8,739 nt of DNA from Armatimonadota bacterium. GTDB taxonomy: Bacteria; Armatimonadota; Fervidibacteria; Fervidibacterales; Fervidibacteraceae. Both the position numbers and the translations under genes were made by a program. Position 1 is the stretch's first letter. Each line of letters opens with the position of its first letter. Location of the stretch: contig JANZZQ010000045.1 of NCBI GenBank assembly GCA_026419315.1, positions 1 to 8,739 on the forward strand, in the 5' to 3' direction. Positions 1 through 7,018 of the stretch are shown here, piece by piece. The notes beneath the pieces are model-generated. The model worked only from the letters and a program-made list of their open reading frames with translations, searched no databases and was not told where the DNA came from.

Positions 1-2
1 CC

Positions 3-1760
3 TACTATGAAGCCCTTGAATTGTGGCAAAAGACCGGCGACAATTGGATGCTCGCTTGGACATGGAAGAACATCGGCGATGCATTCAGGAAGTTGGGTGA
101 CGAGGGAACAGGGGTTGGGGAACAAGGAATGAGAGGCAAGGAACAGGTTTGGTTGAAAGCGGTTGACGCTTATTGGAGGTCAGTTAGGTTGATGGAGCAA
201 GTTCGTGAGAGGGTTGGAGGCGAGGTAATGAGTGCTCAGTTTGCACAAAACGCTTCCGAACCTTTCTATCAACTTGCAGACCTTCTCGCTCAAATGGGTA
301 GAATAGAGGAGGCATTTGAGATTTCCGAACGGATGAGGGCAAGGGCGCTGTTGGAGTTGATGAATTTGGCGACACCGCTTGAGAAGGAAACTGTGCCAAC
401 CGGAGCGGAAAGAGTTTACGACGAATTGAAGCGCAGAATTGCAGAACTTGAAGTGAAACTTTTGAAAGCGATGGCTTCTCCTTCCCCAAACCGAGAAGTT
501 GTTGAGCAGTTGCAAAAGGAACTGACAGAGGTGAGGAATGAGTTTGAGAGGCAGCGCGATATGTTGCGACTTCAAAAGTGGCAATTGCTTCCAGTGAATC
601 GCGGGCAAATTTCCTTTAGTGCATGGAGGCAGTTGAAGTTACCCGAAGACACCGCTGCGTTAATTTACCTCATCGCCGAACAACGGACACTCTTGTTCGT
701 GCTCACAAACCGAAAAGGCAGTTGGCAAATTCAAAGTTTCACTTTGCCGGTTACAAGGAAGCGATTGGAAGAAGACATTTCTTGGCTTAGGGAAAGGATT
801 GAACGGCGCCGCCCTGTTGGAGCGACCCTTCAAAGGCTATATGCAGATTTAGTTGAACCCGCAGAAAAGGCATTGAGCGGGAAACGAAAAATCGTTATCG
901 TTCCTGACGGACCGCTTTACGCCCTCCCGTTTCAAATTTTGCAGGACGATAACGAGGTTTACCTCGTTGAGCGGTTTGCAATCGCTTACGCGCCTTCACT
1001 GACAACTTTGTTAGCAATTCAAAAGCGCGAGAATTCAGTAAGGGTTGATGAAACCCGTTCACGGAAAAAATTCGGGCAGGTTTCACCTGCCCCCACAAAT
1101 GAAAGGCTTTCTTCAAATCCAACCACCCGAAACTTGCCCAAGTGGCAATGGACAGGGTTGGCTGTTACAAGCTTCGGGGTTGCCCTTGAGCCACTGCCTT
1201 ATGCTCGCGAGGAAGTTCGTTGGATTTCAGGGTTTTTAAACCAAGCCAAGCCAAAATTGACTGTTCGCACCTTCGTTGACGCAGCTGCGACAAAGCAATC
1301 CGCATTGCAAGCCCTTAAGGAAAGCCGATGGGTCCATTTTGCAACCCACGCGATTTTGGAGCCAAAGCGACCGCTTTACTCACGGCTAATTTTTGCCGCG
1401 GGGAAAGGTCAGGATAGCATGTTGAGGGCTTTTGAAGTCTTAGACTTAGGTCAAACACCGAGCGAAATGGTCGTTCTGTCGGCGTGCGAAACCGGGTTAG
1501 GCAAAGTTTTGAAAGGCGAAGGGCTGATGGGTTTGGTCTGGACTTTCATGGCAGCAGGAACGAAAACACTTGTGGTTAGCCAATGGCGAGTGAACGATTT
1601 GTCAACGGCGAAGTTGATGCGAGCGTATTATCGCCACCTCCTCAACGGCTTGAAACCAGCGGAAGCGATGCGCCGGGCACAGATGAGTTTGTTTTCTCAA
1701 CGCCAGTTCCATCACCCTTATCACTGGGCTGGGTTTGTCGTCTGGGGCGAAGGGTTTTGA
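3..1760 (+). CDS. TPR-CHAT domain protein, caspase-like peptidase (5' end missing)
   Basis: The reading frame is open to the left edge, where it encodes a TPR-like helix (YYEALELWQKTGD), so the true start lies upstream and the TTG at 21 is not it. About 125 residues of TPR-type helices come first, interrupted by a Gly/Glu-rich insert near bases 99-150. A charged coiled-coil stretch follows (about bases 410-580). A CHAT domain occupies roughly bases 640-1757. The caspase-like dyad is intact: His in HFATHA (codon 1347-1349) and Cys in LSACETG (codon 1485-1487), followed by the family-typical GEGLMGL and WRVND segments. CHAT proteins are clan CD peptidases related to caspases and separase; TPRs usually bind partners or regulate the protease. 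There is no signal peptide in the visible part. It lies directly upstream of, and co-directional with, a CHASE2 kinase unit that has its own promoter. Substrate is unknown. Family assignment is firm; function is inferred. Confidence 0.93.
   Translation, partial: YYEALELWQKTGDNWMLAWTWKNIGDAFRKLGDEGTGVGEQGMRGKEQVWLKAVDAYWRSVRLMEQVRERVGGEVMSAQFAQNASEPFYQLADLLAQMGRIEEAFEISERMRARALLELMNLATPLEKETVPTGAERVYDELKRRIAELEVKLLKAMASPSPNREVVEQLQKELTEVRNEFERQRDMLRLQKWQLLPVNRGQISFSAWRQLKLPEDTAALIYLIAEQRTLLFVLTNRKGSWQIQSFTLPVTRKRLEEDISWLRERIERRRPVGATLQRLYADLVEPAEKALSGKRKIVIVPDGPLYALPFQILQDDNEVYLVERFAIAYAPSLTTLLAIQKRENSVRVDETRSRKKFGQVSPAPTNERLSSNPTTRNLPKWQWTGLAVTSFGVALEPLPYAREEVRWISGFLNQAKPKLTVRTFVDAAATKQSALQALKESRWVHFATHAILEPKRPLYSRLIFAAGKGQDSMLRAFEVLDLGQTPSEMVVLSACETGLGKVLKGEGLMGLVWTFMAAGTKTLVVSQWRVNDLSTAKLMRAYYRHLLNGLKPAEAMRRAQMSLFSQRQFHHPYHWAGFVVWGEGF
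1074..1092. repeat. 8-bp perfect hairpin inside the CHAT coding sequence
   Basis: GGGCAGGT (1074-1081) and ACCTGCCC (1085-1092) are perfect complements separated by TTC. The hairpin falls in a low-complexity linker of the CHAT protein (FGQVSPAP) ahead of the catalytic residues. Its AT-rich flanks resemble those of the two GC-rich hairpin units at 1884-1943, which suggests an in-frame copy of a dispersed palindromic element. That relationship is inferred from this window only. Confidence 0.5.
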
Positions 1761-1883
1761 GAGCGCTGCTTTGCCAACTATGCTAATGGTTTTTTGGGAA
1801 AATTTCCGTCGGACAAATTCGGTGCTTGGCAAATTCGTCATCAACCATTGGTTAAAACCGGAAGAATGAAATAGGGATTTTGT

Positions 1884-1943
1884 GGCTCAGCGGGAGTTTT
1901 GCCCTCCCAGATTTTGGGGCTCGGCAGGAGCCTCGCCCTCCCA
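1884..1943. repeat. Two tandem 26-base hairpin units in the spacer after the CHAT gene
   Basis: Unit 1 (1884-1909) and unit 2 (1918-1943) have equal length and a period of 34 bases. By eye they match at 21 of 26 positions, and all five differences are transitions. Both start GGCTC and end GCCCTCCCA. Unit 2 folds as GGCTC/GAGCC around a 5-base loop; in unit 1 the same stem is kept with G-U pairs (GGCTC/GAGTT). Unit 1 can instead pair GGGAG with CTCCC. The rest of 1761-2053 holds only the promoter and leader described separately; I see no RNA gene or further ORF there. Confidence 0.6.
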
Positions 1944-1958
1944 ATGTGTTTTTTGCTC

Positions 1959-1986
1959 TTGACATCTCAATACGGTGCGCTAAAAT
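1959..1986 (+). promoter_or_regulatory. Sigma-70-type promoter for the lipoprotein/CHASE2 kinase unit
   Basis: A consensus -35 box TTGACA (1959-1964) is followed after a 16-base spacer by a -10 box TAAAAT (1981-1986). Transcription would start near 1993, giving a leader of about 60 bases before the ATG at 2054. The promoter sits just downstream of the tandem hairpin units and lets the unit be expressed independently of the CHAT gene. Confidence 0.7.
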
Positions 1987-2023
1987 GACGAACACCTCTT
2001 AGTCAAGGACGGGGCTAAGGGGA

Positions 2024-2049
2024 CCTGACGCCACGAGGAGGGGGTCAGG
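2024..2049 (+). promoter_or_regulatory. Leader hairpin carrying the SD of the small lipoprotein gene in its loop
   Basis: CCTGAC (2024-2029) pairs perfectly with GTCAGG (2044-2049). The 14-base loop contains the SD GGAGG (2037-2041), which lies 12 bases from the ATG at 2054, longer than usual. Folding would shorten the apparent distance or modulate access of the ribosome. The pairing is seen directly; a regulatory role is a guess. Confidence 0.4.
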
Positions 2050-2053
2050 GGTT

Positions 2054-2251
2054 ATGAAAGCATGGCGGCTACTGGCGTTGGGAACGGTCATTGCGTTGGT
2101 TGGGCTGTTGCTGCTCGGGTGCAGTGGCGGCTCAATCAATTCGCCGCTGCCGTCCATCAAAGATCAGGGCGCTACGGCAACAGGGCTGCAAGGTGAAAAG
2201 CGGGGAACATTTGTTGGTGGCATCCCCGCTGTTCCAGACACTGAGGGTTAA
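2054..2251 (+). CDS. Small secreted lipoprotein, 65 residues
   Basis: The start is basic (MKAWR), followed by a hydrophobic stretch (residues 6-21) and a lipobox L-L-G-C with the modified Cys at residue 23. A mature chain of about 43 residues results, rich in Ser, Gly, Pro and Thr, with no recognisable domain and no other cysteine. It should be exported by Sec, lipidated and anchored to a membrane facing outward. It is the first gene after the promoter at 1959-1986 and ends 15 bases before the CHASE2 kinase gene, so the two are almost certainly co-transcribed. This position suggests an accessory role for the neighbouring sensor, for example as ligand or modulator, but no sequence feature proves it. 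I do not recognise a named family. The signal peptide, lipobox and leader with promoter make it a believable gene despite its size. Confidence 0.8.
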   Translation: MKAWRLLALGTVIALVGLLLLGCSGGSINSPLPSIKDQGATATGLQGEKRGTFVGGIPAVPDTEG

Positions 2252-2266
2252 AAGAGGCGATGTTGA

Positions 2267-4552
2267 GTGAAAGCAGCCCTGAAAGCCGTAGGAGAGCGGG
2301 TGAGTCGCTGGTGGGATGAAGACCAGCGGCTCCAAGCCCTCGCGCTAACGGCGATCGTGGCAGCGGTTGTAGGTGCGCCCTGGTGGTTCATCGCACCACG
2401 AGTTGAAACGATGACCGTTGATTGGAGGTTCAGGGTGCGGGAACTGCTGGGGCGCACCCCTTCATGGTCGCAGGATTTGGTCATCGTGGCAATTGACGAA
2501 AAGTCGGCAAAGGAACTGCCGATGAAAGTTCCTACCCCTCGCGATTACCTCGCAAAACTTATTGACCGCATCTCCGAGTATAAGCCCCGAGTCATCGCTA
2601 TAGACATTCTCCTTGACCATCCCACCGACCCCAAGGTAGACCTTCAGCTTGCCGAAGCAATTCGCCGAGCTGGCAATGTGGTTTTGCCTTACCAATACCG
2701 AAACGGTGGTCCGGAGACGCTGATACCTATGTTCCGAAAAGCAGCAAAAGCAACTGGCTTCGCTGATGTGCCATCGGACCCAGACGCAGTCACAAGGCGG
2801 ATGCTGATTTACCACCCGAAGATGGGGAAAAAAGTCGTTTCATTCCCAGCGGCAATTTATCAAATTGCGACAGGTCGCTCAGTGCACGAACTTGATGTTG
2901 GTCACTCATTCCTTATCAACTTTCACAGCACAGCCTTCCTTGACCCTAAAGCGTGTTTCCCTGCTCGCAACTTTTTCGCCGAACCCAAACCGCCCCGCGA
3001 ATTTTTTGAGGGCAAGATCGTGCTCGTTGGGGCAACTCACCCTGATACCCGTGACAGTTACTTTGTCACACCTTTTTATCTCAGCCTCGTTCACCCAGGA
3101 AGGCATTTTGCGACCGGCGTTCACATAGTCGCACAAGCCCTCAACACGATGATGACAAGGCAGTTTTTATGGGAGCCACCTCACTGGTTGGTTCAAATGA
3201 TGGCGGTTTTGCTTGCCCTTTCCTCCTTCGTTTTCATCACTCGGTTCACACCCAGCAAAGGATTTCTGATAGCGATCGGTGAAAGTTTCGTGGTGGCGGT
3301 GATTGTGACCATAGCTTTTGTTTGGGCAAATTGGGTTCTGCCTTTCACCCCATTGCTGATCGCCATCGCTATCGGAATGCTGGGAGCGTTGATTTACCAT
3401 TTCCTTTGGACAAGGCGGGTGCTGGTGGCTGCACAAGAGCGAATGGCACAAATTGAGAGGATGAGAGCACTTGCTGAACTTGCAGGAGGAATTGCCCACG
3501 ATGTCAGAAACGCTTTGTCATCGGTGACGATGGCGACGGAACTTTTGCTTGAGGAAATCACCGATGACGAGTGGCGAAAGAACTTGCTGATAATCCAGCA
3601 AGGCATCCAAGATGCCATCAACATTGTCAACAGGTTGAGACTGTTTGGGAAGCAAAACCATGAACAGGAGGTCCTGATGCCTGTCCACCTAAACGACCTT
3701 GTCACCAGCACAATCACTTTCACCCGTGCAAAGTGGTTTTACGAACCGATGAAGCGAGGGGTTGAAATCAAGGTTCAAACGGACTTGGAGCCGAATTTGC
3801 CACCAGTGATGGGTAACCCAACAGAACTGCGACAAGTTCTCATCAATTTGATCTTCAACGCTGTTGAGGCAATGCCTAACGGAGGAACCCTGTCAATTCG
3901 AACATGGAGCGAAAACAATTTCGCTTGCATCGCTGTTCAAGACACGGGCATTGGCATGACGCCGGAAATCAAGCGCCGCATTTTTGACCCGTTCTTTACA
4001 ACTAAAGGAGAGCAAGGAACTGGTTTGGGTTTAAGCATATGCTACGGCATCGTCACCCGCCACAACGGAACAATTGATGTTGAAAGCGAGGTCGGAAAGG
4101 GAACAACTTTCATCGTCAAGTTGCCCATAGCAAAAGGTGCGGTTGAGCCAGTAACCGAACTCGCCCACTTGCCCCCCATGAGAATCCTCGTCATTGACGA
4201 TGACGAGACAGTAGCAGCAGCCTTAGCCGAAGTTCTCCGCTACGCCGGACACAAAGTTGACATTGCCACCAATGGATTGAGTGGCTTACAATTATTTAAG
4301 CCAAACGCTTACGAAGTAGTCATTGTTGACTGGTTGATGCCTGGCATGGATGGTTTGGCTGTTGCTCGGTCAATACGAGATATGGCACCGATGCAACCTA
4401 TCGTGTTGACAACGGCTTGGCAGAGCCAGTTGGATGCTGAAGCCGTTTCGGCGATAGTTGATGCGGTAATTCCAAAGCCTTGGACGCCAAAGAGTTTGTG
4501 GGAGGCATTGAAACAAGCCTTTCACACTCAACGGACGATTCAAAAGCTTTGA
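2267..4552 (+). CDS. CHASE2-domain hybrid sensor histidine kinase with C-terminal receiver
   Basis: The protein has 761 residues. One N-terminal membrane helix (about 22-43) leads into an extracytoplasmic CHASE2 sensor domain (about 45-300; DWRFRVREL and IAIDILLDHP are typical). Three membrane helices follow (about 306-326, 332-356, 362-382). Then comes a histidine-kinase dimerisation helix with phospho-acceptor His411 in GGIAHDVRNALSS, and an ATP-binding domain with N-box Asn531, G1 box DTGIGM (Asp559) and G2 box GTGLGL (584-589). A receiver domain from about 638 has the acidic pocket Asp644-Asp646, phospho-acceptor Asp688 and conserved Lys737. All catalytic residues are present. The start is GTG at 2267: an in-frame TGA immediately precedes it, and AGAGG (2253-2257) lies 9 bases upstream. 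It is translated 15 bases after the lipoprotein gene and 18 bases before the FecR-like gene. There is no DNA-binding output domain, so a phosphotransfer partner must be encoded elsewhere. The ligand is unknown. Confidence 0.95.
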   Translation: MKAALKAVGERVSRWWDEDQRLQALALTAIVAAVVGAPWWFIAPRVETMTVDWRFRVRELLGRTPSWSQDLVIVAIDEKSAKELPMKVPTPRDYLAKLIDRISEYKPRVIAIDILLDHPTDPKVDLQLAEAIRRAGNVVLPYQYRNGGPETLIPMFRKAAKATGFADVPSDPDAVTRRMLIYHPKMGKKVVSFPAAIYQIATGRSVHELDVGHSFLINFHSTAFLDPKACFPARNFFAEPKPPREFFEGKIVLVGATHPDTRDSYFVTPFYLSLVHPGRHFATGVHIVAQALNTMMTRQFLWEPPHWLVQMMAVLLALSSFVFITRFTPSKGFLIAIGESFVVAVIVTIAFVWANWVLPFTPLLIAIAIGMLGALIYHFLWTRRVLVAAQERMAQIERMRALAELAGGIAHDVRNALSSVTMATELLLEEITDDEWRKNLLIIQQGIQDAINIVNRLRLFGKQNHEQEVLMPVHLNDLVTSTITFTRAKWFYEPMKRGVEIKVQTDLEPNLPPVMGNPTELRQVLINLIFNAVEAMPNGGTLSIRTWSENNFACIAVQDTGIGMTPEIKRRIFDPFFTTKGEQGTGLGLSICYGIVTRHNGTIDVESEVGKGTTFIVKLPIAKGAVEPVTELAHLPPMRILVIDDDETVAAALAEVLRYAGHKVDIATNGLSGLQLFKPNAYEVVIVDWLMPGMDGLAVARSIRDMAPMQPIVLTTAWQSQLDAEAVSAIVDAVIPKPWTPKSLWEALKQAFHTQRTIQKL

Positions 4553-4570
4553 GGCAGGAGGTGAAGGACA

Positions 4571-5551
4571 GTGCGTTCACTCGCGCTGAGTTTAATCGTC
4601 GCTCAGGTTTTTGTGGTGGTGAGTTGGGTTTGGGCGGGAAACCCTGTTGGGGTCATAACGGAAGTTAAGGGGGCAGTTTACATTAAGCGCATGGGGAAAG
4701 GTTCATGGCAGCCCGCAAAAGTAAACATGCCAATTTATGTGGGGGATGTCTTGAGGACGGGTGCGAAAGCGAGAGTGGTTGTTTGGACGCCTAATGGACG
4801 GGCACAAACCATAGGCTCAAACAAGACCGTTTCCATCGCCCCCGTTAAAAGCGGTCGCAATTCCCTTTGGCGTGAGGTTTGGACATCTTTCGTCGGTCGT
4901 ATGAAAAACAGTTTCTCGGAGGAGAGTTTAGCGACAGTTGCTGCTGCTCGCCTCCCCTCTTCAATCCCTAACAGGAATCGCCTGACACTTCTTTCGCCGC
5001 GAAACACAAAAGTGCTTAATAGGCAACCAACTTTTGTTTGGAGTGGGGTGGAAGGCGCCAAAGGTTACCGCGTGACTATCGGTTTCTTTGACGAGGGCAA
5101 GCGAGTTTGGGAAGTTATTGTAAATGGCACCTCCTTGCGTTACCCTGAAGATGCGCCGGAACTGAAGCCGGAAAAAGTTTACATTTGGCAAGTTGAGGCA
5201 ATTGGCGTTCCCGAAGCGAGTGAAAGCGCTTGGTTTGAGATTCTTCATCCCGCAGAGGCGAGAGATCTTCGCTTCGCATTGCGTCAACTTTCCAGCAAAG
5301 CACCCGATTTCATCTCATACAGCCTGATGGCTGCGAGTTTGCTTGAATCGCGCGGTTGCTACTCGGATGCAATTTCAATTCTGAAAGTTGCAATTAAGCA
5401 AGCGCCAAAGCAACCTGAGCCACAATTTTTGCTGGCGAACCTTTACGAAACCGTTGGGCTTAGTTCGCACGCTTTGCAAGTGAGGGCAGAAGCTCGTCAA
5501 TGGCTTGCTGTCGTGCGGTCGTTGGGTTGGCAAGTTGCCGCCACTCGGTAG
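4571..5551 (+). CDS. Exported FecR-like domain protein with Ig/Fn3-like and TPR regions
   Basis: The protein has 326 residues and starts at GTG, set by a strong SD AGGAGGTG (4555-4562) 8 bases upstream. A signal peptide spans residues 1-22, with likely cleavage after VWA. Residues 26-93 match the FecR-like beta domain pattern (GVITEVKGAVYIKR, GDVLRTGAKARVVVWTPNGR). Residues about 140-225 look like a beta-sandwich of the Ig/Fn3 kind (TFVWSGVEGAKGYRVTI, YIWQVEA). Residues about 230-312 are helical with a TPR-like repeat. It lacks the cytoplasmic anti-sigma part and membrane helix of classical FecR, and no TonB receptor or ECF sigma gene is nearby. It is therefore better seen as a periplasmic or surface scaffold using the FecR fold. 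Tight spacing after the CHASE2 kinase implies one operon, so a role in presenting a signal to the sensor is plausible but unproven. Confidence 0.85.
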   Translation: MRSLALSLIVAQVFVVVSWVWAGNPVGVITEVKGAVYIKRMGKGSWQPAKVNMPIYVGDVLRTGAKARVVVWTPNGRAQTIGSNKTVSIAPVKSGRNSLWREVWTSFVGRMKNSFSEESLATVAAARLPSSIPNRNRLTLLSPRNTKVLNRQPTFVWSGVEGAKGYRVTIGFFDEGKRVWEVIVNGTSLRYPEDAPELKPEKVYIWQVEAIGVPEASESAWFEILHPAEARDLRFALRQLSSKAPDFISYSLMAASLLESRGCYSDAISILKVAIKQAPKQPEPQFLLANLYETVGLSSHALQVRAEARQWLAVVRSLGWQVAATR

Positions 5552-5572
5552 CATAGAGGTCCAAAATTTGCT

Positions 5573-6973
5573 TCAGCGTTCAATTTGCAACGCGGGTTCG
5601 GGCAGAACTCGCCCGATTTCGTTCAACCGATACCCGAACCCGCTACCTATGACACTGCTCCAATCCACACAACCGTCCTTGCGACGATATAGGTTAGGGT
5701 GAACTCTCCCTTCAGGCTCAGAGGCTTGGGGGTAAAACTGCATTGCGTTCGCTTCAACGCCCATCAGAGTTTCCGAGTATGCGGCGAGCAAAACATGCGG
5801 GATTAAAGCAAGCATGGGGTTCGTCAAGTCTTGAACCATCAAGAGCATCCCGTGCGCTTTCGCCCAAGCCTGCATGAGCAATGCTCCAGTTTGCGTTTTG
5901 CAAGTCTTCAACGCAACGCCTGTCCACCCTAATCTTCTTCCCATTCGCACGAACTTCCAATCGTGAGCGCTTTCGTCCATGAACAAAGGTTTTCTGGCTG
6001 AAATGGTCCTGACATCAATCGGGTATGCTTCAAGCTCGTAAGGAAACGGCTGTTCAATGTAAAGCAGCATTTGCCACAAGCGAGGGTGCTCTCGCAAAAG
6101 TTTGTCAAGGAAATCAACGACATATTTCGGGTCGGTTACAGTGCAGTTGAAATCCGCTGAAAGCCACATGACATTGTGTTCCAAAGCGATTTGCCCCACC
6201 CGAACGAGCCGTTCGTAGTCCCAGTCAAAGTCAGTGCCTGTCAATTTGACTTTCAGGCATTTCAACCCATCTCGCAAAATCCAATCCCTAAGCAAGACTG
6301 GATAACCGTCTTCAGGTTCGTTCCCTGTCAAGTCATCTTCTGTCAATGGGTCTTTCGCTCCGACAAGATGCCAAACCGGCAACTTGTGGGATGGTTTGGC
6401 GGCAAGGAAGTCAGAGGGGAATTTGCCTTGGAAGTCTGGTCCTTCACTTTCAGGTTCAAGGTAAGCGCCAAGGTCAAAACCCATGAATGGTGGGCTGTAA
6501 GTTTCGTAAACGGGCAAGCCGACGAGGTTGCCGTAAGCGTCATGTAAAGCGATATCAAAAGGCGAGTTGCAAACGAGCGCAGCAAGGTATGGCATCGGTT
6601 CTTTCCCGATTCTTTCGCTGTTGAGCTGTTTCAACAATGAAGGCAAAACTTGTGACAAAAAACTGTGCCCGACCTCAAAAGCATGTCCAGTCTCATCAAA
6701 CTCAACCCATGCCATAGCCAATCTCAGGCAGAAATCCCTCATTGTGTCAAGTCGCTCCGAGTAAAGAAGGTGTTCGCTTGTCCAACCCCACTGTGCGATT
6801 AGTGGGGTTTCTCCCCATCCCTCCGCAAAGTTTCCCTTCTCGTCCACGACCTTTACCTTTGTGCGGCAACAAACAACTTCTTCAACAACCTCTCGCCCGA
6901 ACTTCAGAGGCATTCGCATTTTTATTGGCAGGAAGTAAACAGCGACCCCGACAACCTTTGCTTTGACCCTCAT
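5573..6973 (-). CDS. Enolase-superfamily enzyme, mandelate racemase / muconate lactonizing family
   Basis: The protein has 466 residues. The capping domain (about 1-155) is followed by a TIM barrel. Barrel signatures are all present: KVK at the end of the second strand (Lys241, Lys243), metal ligands Asp274 (LSADFN), Glu307 (IEQPF) and Asp333 (FMDES), and Lys356 on the sixth strand (ALK). Paired lysines on strands 2 and 6 place it in the muconate-lactonizing subgroup, which includes dipeptide epimerases, o-succinylbenzoate synthases and N-succinylamino acid racemases. The shared chemistry is Mg-assisted abstraction of a proton alpha to a carboxylate. The substrate cannot be read from sequence. 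It is about 100 residues longer than usual, mainly through an acidic insert at about 160-230. The ATG at 6973 has an AAGGTGAT SD. It converges on the FecR-like gene (21-base gap) and is divergent from the cold-shock gene. No pathway neighbour is present, so it probably acts alone in catabolism or peptide recycling. Confidence 0.9.
   Translation of the reverse strand: MRVKAKVVGVAVYFLPIKMRMPLKFGREVVEEVVCCRTKVKVVDEKGNFAEGWGETPLIAQWGWTSEHLLYSERLDTMRDFCLRLAMAWVEFDETGHAFEVGHSFLSQVLPSLLKQLNSERIGKEPMPYLAALVCNSPFDIALHDAYGNLVGLPVYETYSPPFMGFDLGAYLEPESEGPDFQGKFPSDFLAAKPSHKLPVWHLVGAKDPLTEDDLTGNEPEDGYPVLLRDWILRDGLKCLKVKLTGTDFDWDYERLVRVGQIALEHNVMWLSADFNCTVTDPKYVVDFLDKLLREHPRLWQMLLYIEQPFPYELEAYPIDVRTISARKPLFMDESAHDWKFVRMGRRLGWTGVALKTCKTQTGALLMQAWAKAHGMLLMVQDLTNPMLALIPHVLLAAYSETLMGVEANAMQFYPQASEPEGRVHPNLYRRKDGCVDWSSVIGSGFGYRLNEIGRVLPEPALQIER
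5592..5643. repeat. 11-bp perfect inverted repeat in the 3' end of the enolase-family gene
   Basis: GCGGGTTCGGG (5592-5602) and CCCGAACCCGC (5633-5643) are perfect complements with a 30-base loop. Inside, TCGGGC (5598-5603) also pairs with GCCCGA (5611-5616) across a 7-base loop, so the two stems exclude each other. The structure overlaps codons of the last residues of the minus-strand gene and lies 40 bases beyond the stop of the plus-strand FecR-like gene. There is no following T-run on either strand, so a simple intrinsic terminator is unlikely. Confidence 0.5.
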
Positions 6974-7018
6974 TTTTCATCACCTTCCCCCAAAAATCTT
7001 GTGCCAACTCGTTCGCCA

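Noticed and set aside
21..23. TTG at 21 as the start of the CHAT protein
   Set aside because: The same frame is open to the left edge and encodes a TPR-like helix, so the gene is cut by the window.
1949..1954. T-run after the tandem hairpin units as an intrinsic terminator of the CHAT gene
   Set aside because: The T-run lies about 17 bases beyond the GGCTC/GAGCC stem, too far for a classical terminator.
2260..2262. ATG at 2260 as the start of the CHASE2 kinase
   Set aside because: It is in another frame that stops after about 20 codons; the kinase frame has a stop right before GTG 2267.
2462..2815. Antisense ORFs inside the kinase, enolase and CHAT genes
   Set aside because: They lie opposite strongly supported genes, have no SD or domain, and their composition is that of reversed coding sequence.
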